From: Cyanophora paradoxa
Lineage: Eukaryota > Glaucocystophyceae > Cyanophorales > Cyanophoraceae
Assembly (NCBI GenBank): GCA_004431415.1
Contig: QPMI01000036.1
Location: 196,001-260,000, forward strand
Reading direction: 5' to 3'
Length of the DNA stretch: 64,000 nucleotides
Shown: positions 1 to 9,700 of the stretch, one piece after another
How positions within the stretch are numbered: the first letter of the stretch is position 1
How the letters are laid out: every line of letters begins with the position of its first letter
Translations under genes and position numbers: made by a program
The notes under the pieces: model-generated
Seen by the model: the letters and a program-made list of their open reading frames with translations, nothing else
What the model was told of the DNA's origin: nothing
The model's database searches: none

Positions 1-760
1 AGCTTGAAATCCAGCTTGGAGCAGCGCATGCGGACCAGGGAACTTCTGCAGCCGGAGTCGGTGGTGTGCATACTGCGCGGGGGCGTACTTCAGTGTCGCG
101 CGGCAGCACACACTCTCGGGTCTGCGTGCAGAGAAGGACCTGCATCTCGTCGTCGCAGTTCCTGGACGCCAGGTACGCTGGCGAGAGGAAGCAGATGAAC
201 GAGTGGCAGTGGGCCATCGCATCCTGCTCAGCAGACTGAGGCGCGCTGCGGTCCGGGGCCGGCTGCACCGCTTGCGCACCCCGATTTCCTTCATCCACAG
301 CTGGCCCGGCTTAAGCTCGCGGTCGATCCTGCACCGGCGTCGGGTGTCAGCGATAGCGATGTGCGGCCAGGCGCCGGGGCGGGGCGAGCCAGATGGAGAG
401 CCCGGCGGCCTTGAGGATGTCGCAGTACCGGAAGACGACATCGGCATCCGCGTGTGCATAACTGCGCGCGGCGGTCATGATCAGGCCCCAAGCATCCACG
501 GCGGACAGGCGCGCGTGCCATGGGTAGGGAAGACGGCGCACGCGCCTTACGAAACAGTCCCACTTCTTGACATTGTCTGTGACGACCGGCGCTGATATCG
601 GCTTTTGTGGCGAGCTCGGCAGAGGCATGGCCGTGGCGCTGGCCAACTCGAGCAAGTTCCGGGCCGCAAACAGCTGCAGCACCGAGTCATCGGCAGCGAG
701 CTCGATTGCGAGAATGCACTTCCTCGATATCTGCGCGTACCGTTCCCTCGCTTATTCCCG
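1..760 (-). CDS. TIR-domain protein, partial (runs off left edge)
   Basis: Unrecognised by name, but the joined exons read as a TIR domain. On the minus strand a helical segment (FAARNLLELASATAMP) is followed by SYAHADADVVFRYCDILKAA, then, after a GC-AG intron (389-330/329), IDRELKPGQLWMKEIG. After a GTGCG intron (279-224) comes DAMAHCHSFICFLSPAYLAS followed by a Cys-Asp-Asp-Glu-Met stretch. SYAH...AGL.IW...L.PGQ.W...I..A...C..FI..LSP.YL.S..C..E is the TIR pattern, and the Glu after the Cys sits where NAD-cleaving TIRs carry the catalytic Glu. The upstream helices resemble ARM/HEAT repeats, as in SARM1-like ARM-TIR proteins, but this is inference. The 5' end and true start were not found, and the 3' end lies outside the window. 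TIR identity is fairly secure; NADase activity is not shown. Confidence 0.68.
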
Positions 761-1246
761 GGAGTCCTTGCGTCGTCGACGTCGATGGGGGCGCTTCGCG
801 CGCGTGCGCATCAAACTTGTGCTCCGTCCCAAACATCCGATCACGGGCTGCAATCGACAAAGGTCAACCGTGACTGACCACACGCGTTCGCGCGCTCGCT
901 CGAGGCCAGCATATGCATGTGTACGGCGGCAACTACTAGGCTAGGGACATATACATGTCAACTCGGCCGGACCACTCTAGAGCCGCTTGCAAAATTCAAC
1001 GGGGACCGTCAGCGGCGGCCCGCGGGAGCCCAGCGCGCGCGGGCGGGCCTCTGTCGCACAGCGCGCTCTAGAAAGCTGCCGCAGGCGACCACGCACCTTG
1101 CAGGACGCTGTGGAAGCGGTTTGTCGTGCTCGACACGATGTGTCCTTTGATGCCGAGGTGTGGACCCCCATGTCGGGCCAGACCGTCCGGCGCGGGGCAG
1201 GGTACGCAAAAGCGTTCTCGCGGTCCGACCAGGTCGGACCGCGGGG

Positions 1247-1383
1247 CCGGGAGTACGCGGATTTCGAACCAAAGCGCCGATTGCTCCCCGGAGGGAGGGG
1301 TGAGGTTGCACGGGGGTAGCAATTGGCGCAGCGTCGGTCGCGGACGGTCCGCCGGCGCCGGTGCGAAATCCGCGTACTCCCGG
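1247..1383. repeat. 20-bp perfect inverted repeat with internal hairpin upstream
   Basis: Bases 1247-1266 and 1364-1383 are exact reverse complements (arm begins CCGGGAGTACGCGG), separated by 97 nt. Immediately upstream, 1221-1230 and 1232-1241 form another perfect 10-bp stem with a 1-nt loop. It could be a small MITE-like foldback or a cruciform. I did not see clear target-site duplications. Confidence 0.8.
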
Positions 1384-1554
1384 CAGACCAAGCTAGCCTG
1401 GCAAGCCTCGTTAGCGCTAGCTTCGCGTACCCACTATCTATCACATAACCCGTAGTACTAGTACGGTACCGGTAGCTAAGCTATCCCAGCTATATATCCC
1501 GCTCAGCAGCGGCTGGACAGTGTTGACGTCGACGTACGCGTCGACTAGTACTCC

Positions 1555-1597
1555 CCTCACGCACGGTGCGCCCCGGTCGTGTGTGCCGTGCGTGAGG
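1555..1597. repeat. 12-bp perfect inverted repeat
   Basis: CCTCACGCACGG at 1555-1566 is repeated in reverse complement at 1586-1597, with a 19-nt loop. It lies about 170 bp upstream of the secreted-protein start codon, so it could be a regulatory hairpin or part of the 5' UTR. Confidence 0.7.
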
Positions 1598-1769
1598 CGA
1601 AGGCCTCCCGTTACAAAAGCGCTTTATCCGGCGGCCGCCGCCTCCTCGCGCTCCAAGCGGTGGTCCGCGATCCGCGCGTCCGACGGTCGGGCCTCAATGG
1701 TAGCCTCGCCGAAAGCCAAAACGAGCTCGAGCCAAACGAACAGCAGCTGCAGCAGCAACAACGAAAGCG

Positions 1770-3204
1770 ATGCGGGCTCTCCTCCTCGCCGCGCTGGCGC
1801 TTGCGGCCGCGCTCCTCGTCGCGCAGCCGGCCCTAGCTGGCGGCCACAGCACCCGGTGACCAACGCACAGACTCCTCGCTCAAATTGAAGCATGCGTCGG
1901 TGGCACGTGCGTTCCCACAGGCGGAGGTGGAGGCCAGGGCTGTACAAGCAACTCCCAGTGCTGGCCCCTGATCTGCGACACCATCGCCACGACCTGCGCA
2001 TCGTGCCGTGACCGAGCGCCAGCCCGAGCCGCACGCCCTCGCCCAGCGCCAGCCCGTCGCCCTCTCCCTCGCCCTCGCCCTCGGCCACGCCCTCGCCCAG
2101 CGCGACGCCGGCCGCGACGCCGACCGCGAGCACGTCCCCGAGCCCCTCGCCCACCGCCGCGGTGACCCCCCCCCTCCCCCCCCCTCCCCCCCGCCCCTTC
2201 CGCGGGGCGTGCGACTCGGGGCGGGGGCGGGGCCCGGGGCAGCCGACGAGGGTCCTGGACCTCGCCTTCCTCCGCATCGCCGGCCTCGTCGTGCGCCCCT
2301 CTCCGCCCGCCCCGCCGCCACCCGCCCACCCGCCCCCGGCCCGCCCCGCAGGCGGACCTCGCGAACCTCACCGCCTCCGGCAAGGCCGTCGTCCAGAGCG
2401 TGCGCCCCCGCCCCCCCTCGATCGAAGACGTCGAGGGCGGTCGCCCGCGCTGGATGCGAGGGGCGGTCTGACGGGTGGGGCAGGACGGCTCCGTGCGCGT
2501 GGCCATCGACGCCCCCCTCTAGAACGCCGTCCAGGGCGGCGGCGACGCCGTCTTCCGCATCGCCGGCAGCGGCTTCCCCGTGCTTGCTGCCCCCGGCCCC
2601 GCCCCCGTGCTCCCCGCCCGACGCCCGCTGCAGGTCGGCGAGAAGATCGCCGTCTTCATCGTCAACCCCGGTGCGTGTACCCCCTCTGTTCGGCTCTCGA
2701 CGGCTGACGCCTCGGCAGCGACGGGGGAGTCCCGCCAGGCCCCCTACGCGGAGATCACCTCCGCCGGAGAAATTCAGTTCAGTGCGCGCCTCTCCGGGCC
2801 CTTCCGCCTTCCCTCCTGGCTCTGAGATGTCGCAGCCGCGCCCAGCTTCGCGCGCCGCGCGCTGCAGGCGATGGCCGCCAACACGCCCTACGACGTCCGC
2901 ATCGTCTTCGTGAACGGGGGGTACGTCACCCTCGTCCTCGGCGGGGTGCGCCACCGTACCTTTCCTTCTATCCCGATCTCCGCCCCACCTCCCCTTGAGA
3001 CCCTCCGCAGGTCTTCCGCTGGGTCAGCGTCGCCGCGACCAACTCGGTGCCTTACTACCCGAACGCCGCCGCCGCCGCCGCCCAGGTGCTTTAGGCCTCT
3101 CGAGTCGCTCAGCTCTGGCGAATCGCTGAGCCAGGCCGCAGGGCGCCGGCTTCCTGGCGTCCATCCTCGGCGCCCTCGTAGCGGGCGCGCTGGCCCTCTG
3201 CTGA
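1770..3204 (+). CDS. Secreted or membrane-anchored Cys-rich, Pro/Ser-rich surface protein
   Basis: Start ATG at 1770 opens a textbook signal peptide (MRALLLAALALAAALLVAQP...ALA). The second exon has a small Cys-rich module (CVGGTC, GCTSNSQCWPLICDT, TTCASC). A long mucin-like linker of PSP/SPS/SAT repeats follows (about 1995-2160). A globular part comes next, with exons LRIAGLV, ADLANLTASGKAVVQS, VGEKIAVFIVNP and ANTPYDVRIVFVNGG. The last exon, GAGFLASILGALVAGALALC then TGA at 3202-3204, is a hydrophobic C-terminus that could be a membrane span or GPI signal. Likely a cell-surface or wall protein; no family recognised. One oddity is an in-frame TAG (2520-2522) inside an exon that otherwise continues in frame on both sides. 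Confidence 0.7.
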
Positions 3205-4000
3205 AGGAAGTCGCGTTCCCGTACATGATTCTGCCGCAGTGCTGCCTGCATAAACCCTTTGAAAGCACCCTTGTTTCGCTGCGTTTTTCGCATTTAAAGA
3301 TTTTTTTGGCTCTAAGTTTCGCATAAGTTCGCTTAGTGCTTCCGTTTCATTTTTGCAGCGAGACAGCTGTCAGTAAACCTTACATGTACAGCTGCAGCTG
3401 CAGCTATAGCTATAGCTATAGATGATTATTTTTGCATGTGCAAATGCATTGTGCCTGCAGGCGCAATTTATAGCGAGGATAAATAGAATAAATACATCCT
3501 GAATGATCATGATCGTGCCACGGTGAACGATCGACAAGTTCGGCCGCGGATCTTGCGCTAAAAAGCCTGCCGCTGGCCGCTGAGCCTCGGAGCCTCGAAA
3601 ATCCCGGACTCCATGCTCGCCGAGTCGGGAAGCACGTCACTGCCAGGCTGCCACGCGGCTGATCATGCCATGATGACTCATGATCAGTGAAAGCCACAAA
3701 AACTTGGAATCTAAGAGTTACTGAGTTCGAATGAATTCCGGATCCGGCCCAGCCTGGCCCATGGCAGCGCTCATGATTTGCCACCGAGCGGCCCGGCCCG
3801 GCCGCGGCTCAAATCTAGAGCCGAGATCCGATGATCTAGACTCTGAGATCTTGATTTAAATTCTACCCCGGCCTGCCCCCGTTGCGAGCCTGATCACTGA
3901 GTCATGAGGCTCAGCGGCTCATGATCGTAATCAATCGGATATCGATCCCAGGGGAGGGGATGGCAGGCGCGGCGGGGGAGCCTTGCCCTGCGAAGCGGCT
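3205..4000. repeat. AT-richer palindromic island between convergent genes
   Basis: Base composition drops sharply compared with the flanks. It holds a short CAGCTG/CTATAG tandem run at 3391-3422 and many TGATCATGA, TCATGATCA and CTGGCAG-like words. No coding signal. Two other islands of this kind occur at 17.8-18.75 and 54.5-55.7 kb, also between convergent gene ends. Confidence 0.75.
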
Positions 4001-5333
4001 CTAGAGCTCCCCGGAGGGCTCCTCGGGGGCGGCCTCGGGCGCGGCGGCCGCCCCGGGCCCCGCCGGCGCCTTGCTGCGGGCGGGGCGGGGGGGCGGGCCC
4101 AGCGGGCGGTGACGTAGCGGACGGGCCGGTCGGGGCGGGCGGGTCCCACGCGCAGAGGAGGGCGGCCTTGCGGACGGCGCCGCTGAGGCGGGCGGCGGCG
4201 ACGAGCTCGCGGGCCGCAGGGGCAGCGGGGCCCCCGCGGGGCACGCGACCGCCACCGCCACGAACGACGCGTGGCACAGCGACGGCTCCCCTGCCCCCCG
4301 CCCCGCCCCGCTCAGCTCCGCTCCGCCCGCTCAGCCCGCGCCGCCCCCACAGCGGCCCCGCCGCGCGGCGCACCGGGGTACACGAGGAAGTCGCCCCCGA
4401 ACTTGGTGCCGGGGGTGAGGGCGTACCCCCGGTCGCGCAGGTCGGAGTAGACGGCCCAGCGCACCCCGCTCGGCGCCACCGCCCGCCCCGCGAGCGGCGC
4501 ATCCGCCTGCGCGAGCGTCGGAGGCGCCGCCGGCGGGGCGGAGATGGGGCGAGGGTCGCACGGGACCCCGCCAGTCGGGGCACGTCCGCTCGCACGCGAC
4601 CGCGACGCGCGTGAAGGTGCCCCCGCGCCCCTCCCCCGCCCCGGGCCCCGGCCCCGTCCGCTCCCGCTTCGCCGACGGCTCCTCCTCCGCCGGCGCCGCT
4701 GCCGGGGGCGGCTCGGGGCTGCTGGCGGAGGCGGGGCCCCTTCGGCCTCGCGGCGCTGGCGGCGGAGCTGCTGCTTGCGGGCCGCCTCGTCGGCGCGCAC
4801 GGCGCGGTAGTAGGCCGCGTTCTCCTCCTTCTGCCGCGCCGACTCCGCCGCCTGCCGCGCCCACTCCGCGGCGCGCGCCTCGCGGAAGGCGGCCGCCTCG
4901 GCCGGCGAGGGCGCCGGGGCCGCCCCCGCGTCGTCGCGCAGGCGCGCCCAGCCGCGCTCCGCGCACAGGCGCGCCTCCTCCGGCGTCAACCGCAGCGGCA
5001 GGCGGCCCTGCACGCTCGAGGCGCCCGCCGCGGCGCCCTTCCTCGCCGCCTGCGGGGGCACGCCGGCGAGGGCGCCCACGACGCCCCGCCGGAAGCGCAG
5101 CACGCCGGCGTCTGCGGCCTCGTCAGCCGCGCTCGGGCGTGTGCGGGGGCCGCGGGCGCGCCCTCGTGGCTCCAGACGAGGACCTCGCCGCCCAGCGCGT
5201 ACGCGTCCACCACAGGGATCGGGTCCTCGGGCCCGCCCGGGCCGGCGCGCTGCGCGGGGCCCTCCGGGTCGTCGATCCCCTCCACAATCACGTATCCGTT
5301 GAGCAGGTCGCGCTCGATCGCCCCCGCAGCCAT
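4001..5333 (-). CDS. TSEN34: tRNA-splicing endonuclease subunit SEN34
   Basis: Catalytic subunit of the nuclear tRNA-splicing endonuclease, which cuts the 3' splice site of pre-tRNAs. The start ATG at 5333 gives MAAGAIERDLLNGYVIVEG. The N-terminal domain continues with VLVWS and VLRFRRGVVGALAGVPP. A charged coiled-coil middle (EARAAEWARQAAESARQKEE) leads to the nuclease domain VRWAVYSDLRDRGYALTPG then TKFGGDFLVYPG. The catalytic triad is visible: Tyr in FLVYPG, His in CHASFVAV and Lys in SGAVRKAALL. The fold ends VRYVTARW and an Ala/Pro-rich tail ends EEPSGEL. An apparent one-base frame change near 4120-4140 lies in a C-run without a clear intron and may be a sequencing indel. Convergent with the secreted-protein gene. 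Confidence 0.9.
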
Positions 5334-5903
5334 CCTCCAGCGCCCGCGCGCCCGATGCGCTTGGGGGTCCCGCCGAACGCGCCTCCCGCGGTTCTAACGC
5401 GTGCGCAACGTGAACAGAAACTGCAATGACCCGTGTGCGGCGTCGCAGCTCGCTCCGCGACCTTTTTCGAACCGCAGCGCCGAAATAGAGGGGGAGGAAG
5501 CCCGGGGCCCTACACGATTTTCCCGGAGGCTCCTAGCCGTGTCGATCGGAGTTCGCAGGCGGTCTCTGCGCTCGTTCTCGCAGCAGACAGCGGTATCGTC
5601 CCAGCTCGCTGAAGCCGGTCGCTAAAGCGGGTCGACCTTCGCGCCCTCACTACGCTGGCTACGGTCGAAGTACCTGCCGGCAAGCTCGTCCGTTTCGAAG
5701 CGGTCGGCACCAGCATTCGCCAAATCCGGACGTGCAGCGAGTGCAGCAGCGCTTCACCTTCTTTTAACGCTAGGAGAAGCCCCGGCTGCCTCGCTCGGGA
5801 GCGCGACGTGTGAGGACCGGCTCCTGGTACTTTGTGCACGAAAGCGGCCTCGGCGGCGGAGGAGGTGGTGGGCGCAGAGGACGCGCGCTTAGAGAGCACT
5901 CAA
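5334..5903. promoter_or_regulatory. Divergent intergenic region between TSEN34 and the DWSP-repeat gene
   Basis: 570 bp between two start codons on opposite strands. Open frames here have no recognisable content and I see no distinct motif. Presumed to contain both promoters and 5' UTRs. Confidence 0.5.
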
Positions 5904-6551
5904 ATGGGTCGTTGCTTCGCGACGAGCGGCGCGTCGGCACCGGGTTCGTGTTGAGCGCGCTGGGCTCCTAGCCCCGACCACGGCGTCTGAGAGCCGTCGC
6001 AGGCTGCTCGCCGGCCAACACGAACCAGTGGGAAGCGGCCGACGCGCTCTCTTGCTGGGCGAAGGGAGGCCTCTTCTTCCAGCAGGAGGAGGCGGGGTCC
6101 TGCTTCTGCAACCCGGGCCACAGGAGCGGCTGGTCGGCCGCCGACGCCGTCGCAATACAGTCCGTGCCGGAGGGCCCGAAGGACGTTCCGCCGCCGGAGC
6201 CGCCGCTGCAGGTGCGCCGCCGCGGCGCGTCGCGCCTGCGCGCCGGCCGCGCGGGGACCAAACGTGCCTGCCTCGCAGGGCGGCCTGGGGGCCTTCTCGG
6301 ACTGGAGCCCGCTGGGGCCGAGCGCGGCGGCGGGGCCCGGCGGCTTCGTGGACTGGAGCCCGCTGGACAGCGGGGCGCTGAAGGGGTGGAAGGACTGGAG
6401 CCCCGCGGAGGAGGAAGAGGAGGTGGCGGAGGCGGGGAGCGTGGGGGACGGGTACGCGGCGCTGGACGATGCGGACCTCGAGGGGGAGCCGCTGGGCCTC
6501 GAGGCGCCCCTCGCCGACGACCTCGCCCCCGAGCCCGACGCCTTCGCCTGA
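5904..6551 (+). CDS. Small protein with N-terminal MGRCF and three DWSP repeats
   Basis: No known family recognised. ATG at 5904 gives MGRCFATSGASAPG; the first intron starts at 5944 and the frame resumes as CSPANTNQWEAADALS. Further pieces are CWAKGGLFFQQEEAGSCFCN and PGHRSGWSAADAVAIQSVPE. After a GTGCGCC intron (about 6211-6278) the last exon carries three short repeats, FSDWSPL, FVDWSPL and WKDWSPA. A strongly acidic C-terminus follows (EEEEEVAEAG... ending EPDAFA; stop 6549-6551). Gly2 and Cys4 fit co-translational myristoylation plus palmitoylation, so a membrane-tethered adaptor is possible. About 170 residues. Function unknown. Confidence 0.7.
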
Positions 6552-6762
6552 CCCCCGGCGCCCCCCGGCCCCGTCCCCCGGCCCCGTCCCACGGCCGCTG
6601 CCCCATCCATACCGATCTGTAGCGCTTAGGCAGGCAGGTCATTATCTATCATAGTATGCAAGAGTACGAAGTAAATAATATCGAGGTCCTTCTTTGATCA
6701 TCTGTTCCACGGCTCCTGCCTGGGGGACATGCGGGGAGGGGCGGGGCCCGAGGCGCGGGGCG
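6552..6762. other. Short convergent spacer
   Basis: 211 bp between the DWSP-repeat gene and the coiled-coil gene, with opposing 3' ends. AT-richer around 6640-6700, probably the two polyadenylation regions. No other signal seen. Confidence 0.5.
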
Positions 6763-9700
6763 CTATCGGTTGAAGGAGCTGCGGCGGGCGGGGGCGGGGG
6801 CGACGCCCCAGCCGTGCCCGCCCCCGCCGGGGCTCTCGGCGAAGCTGAGGGGCTTCCGGGCGGGGGAGGCGGAGCGGGAGCGGGCGCGGGGGGGCTCGGG
6901 GGAGGGGCGCTGGAGGGCCCGGGCGCTCCCCTCGCGCAGGCTCCGCGCGCTCCCGCCCGCTCCGAGGCCCGCGCCCTGCGCCCCGCGTCGGCCCCAGCGG
7001 CGCGGCGGGGCGGGGCGCGGGGCGCGGGCGGGGCGGACCGCATGAGCTCGATGCGGTGGCGGAGGTCGGCGGGGGAGTAGAGCTGGAAGGCGGGGAGGGC
7101 GCGGGGTGCGACGAGGGTCTGGAGGCCGATGTACCACGAGACGAGCGCCGCCTCGCTCGGCGCGCAGAGGTCCACCGTCCGGTTCGGGAAGTGTAGTGAG
7201 AAGCAGAGCCACTCGTGGTCCCGCCCGGGCTCCCGCCTGCCCCGCCCCGTCACGCCGGCCACCGCGGCGAGGGCGCGCGGGGCGGGCGTCGCACCGCTCG
7301 AAGGAGCGGCTGCCGAAGGGCCCGTGCGTGAGGCCGACGATGTCGTCGACCTCGGCTGCCGCCCCGCGTCGGCCCCCGGGGCGCGGGGCGGGGCGGGGCG
7401 GGGCGGGGCCGGGGTACCGGAGGAGGTGAGGCGGCGGGAGGCGGGGTCGCCCCAGCGGACGCGGCGGGGCGGCCCGTTGTCGAGGACGAGCCAGCGCGTC
7501 ACCCGCCGCATCGTCGTGAACGCGAACTTCGTCATCACCGTCCTGCCCCGCCCCCCTCAGCCGCCCGGTCCGGCCCCGCCCCTCGCAGCTCGAAGGCGCG
7601 CACCCGCGCATCATGCGCTGCACCATCGCGCGGTGGTCCCCTTCGGGGGAGTAGGGCGGCGGGGCCGGCTCCTCGCCGGGCGCGGGGGCGGGGGCGGGGC
7701 CCTCCTCGGCGAGGGGCCCCTCCTCGTGCTGGAGGAAGCGGAGGCGCTTGCGGGCGTGGCTCGCGCTCAGCGGCGGTGTCCCCGCCCGCAGCGCGTCCAC
7801 GCTGTGCCGCCCCGTCGCCCCCCGCAGCGCGCTCCGCCGCGGCCCGCCGGCCCCCGCCCCGCCGCCCCGCGACCTCGGGCCGGCCGGCTCGCTCCGCACC
7901 GAGCGCGGGCTCTGCGCCCCGCATCGGACTCTCGTGGCCGGGGCGGGGGCCGGGCGGGGGCCGGGGCGGGGCGGCGCACGGGGCCTCGTCGTCGTCGTCG
8001 TCCTCGTCGCGGGGCCCGGCGGGCCCCCGAGGGTCGGCACCGGCGCCCCGAAGTGCTCCGCGCTGAACCGGTGCGTCTCCCGCGGCTCCCGCGCCCGCCC
8101 CCGCGACCCTGCCGCCCCCTCGCCTCCTCCCCAGGGGCGGGGCGCGGGCCGGCGCGCACCGACGGAGGCGGCGTCTGAGGCGTCGTAGTCCGGCGACGGG
8201 CTCCAGCCCCGCGCCGGCGGTGGTGGTGGTGGTGGCGGCGGCGGGCCGGCGAACGTCCCCGCACCCGCGGTGAAGCCCTGGGGCAGGAGGGACGCCGCCG
8301 GCTGGCTGAAGAGGCTGCCCGTGTCATCCGCCGGCGGTTGGGCGGGGACAGGCGGCAGGGGGCGGTAGGTCGGGCGGGGCGGGACAGGGGGCGGCTGGGC
8401 GGAGGGCGGAGGTGCGGGGGCGGGGGCGATGGGGGCGAGGAAGGGGGAGGGGGCGGGGGGCGGGGGCGTCGGGGAGGAGCGGAAGGCGGCGGCGGCGTAG
8501 CGGGAGACGTAGGGCTCGTGCGGGGGCGAGGGCGGGGGCCCGGCGGGGGCGCGGAGGGTGCCGGGGGAGGAGGCGGCGGCGAGGGCGAGGGCGAGGGTCG
8601 CCCGGCTCGCCGCCACCGCGTCGATCTCCGCGTCCACCTCCACCGCCTGCGCACCGTCAGCCTCCGCGGGGCCGGGGCGGGGGGGGTGGGGGGCGGGGCG
8701 GGGCGGGGCGGACGCGGGGCGGGAGGGGAGGGCGGCGGCGGCGAGGGCGGCGGCGAGGGCGCGGGCCTTCTCGCGGAGGAGCTCCCCCTCCCGCTCCGCC
8801 GCCCGCAGCGCCTCCCCCAGCGCCCCCAGCTGCCCCGCGGCGCGCTGCGCCTGCAGCCGCTTCTCGTGCAGCTCCTCGCCCCGCACCGCCGCCAGCTCCT
8901 CGAGCTTCGCCATGCGCCCCCGCCACGCCCCGAACGCCTCCCGCACCCGCACCGCCTCCTCCACCCCTGCGCCCGCCTCGGACGGGCCCGGCAGGGCGGG
9001 GCGGGGGCGGGGCGGGGCGGGGCGGGCCTCGGCGAGGGCGGCGGCGTTGGCCTCGAGGGCGGCGAGGCGGGCGGCGAGCTGGCCGGCCTCCTCGCGCACC
9101 CCGGCGAGCCGGTCGGCGCGCCGCGCGATCTCCCCCGCCGCCTCCGCCACCCCCTCGATCCGCGCGTCCAGCGCGCTCAGCTTCTCCAGCAGCGTCCCCT
9201 CCTCGCCCTCCCCGTCGCTCTCGGAGCCGGCGTCGCGCTTGGCGGGGGTGGCGTAGGGCGAGGGGTTGGCGCTGCCCCCGCGCGCCGCCTCCTCGAGGGC
9301 GCGGCGGAGGGCGCGCCCGCCCTCCGCCAGCTCCTGCAGGCGGCCCCGCGCCGCCTTCAGCGCCCCCGTCGAGACCCTGCCGTCCCTTCAGCGCGCCCGC
9401 ACGGCGCCGCGGGGCGGGGCGTGCGCACCGAGCGGCCTCGAGCTCGTCGGGGACGGAAGAGCGGGGCGAGGAGCGGGCGGCGTCGTGCTCGGGGTCGGCG
9501 CCCGGGGAGCGGGGGCCCTTGGAGGGGGACGGGGAGCGGGCGCCGAGGCGGTGGAGGCGCTCGACGAGGCGGAAGTTGCGCTCGTTCAGCGCCCGGATCT
9601 CCGCCTCCTGCTCCCGGCAGCGCTCCTCCAGCGCCACGCCGCGCTCCTCCAGCGCCGCGAGGCGGGCGGCGGCCTCGGGGCCCGGGGCGGCGGGCCCGGC

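Larger units (their letters stand above)
761..1769. other. Region without a confident gene
   Basis: Upstream of both the TIR gene (minus) and the secreted-protein gene (plus). It may hold 5' exons of the TIR gene and a shared promoter. Open frames exist on both strands around 987-1444 but none shows a recognisable domain. It is notable for inverted repeats, annotated separately, and for palindrome-rich sequence near 1520-1545. Confidence 0.5.

Noticed and set aside
977-1444. Opposing ORFs that each look partly protein-like
   Set aside because: Neither strand shows a domain, and overlapping plausible frames are expected in GC-rich DNA. Kept only as an unassigned region.
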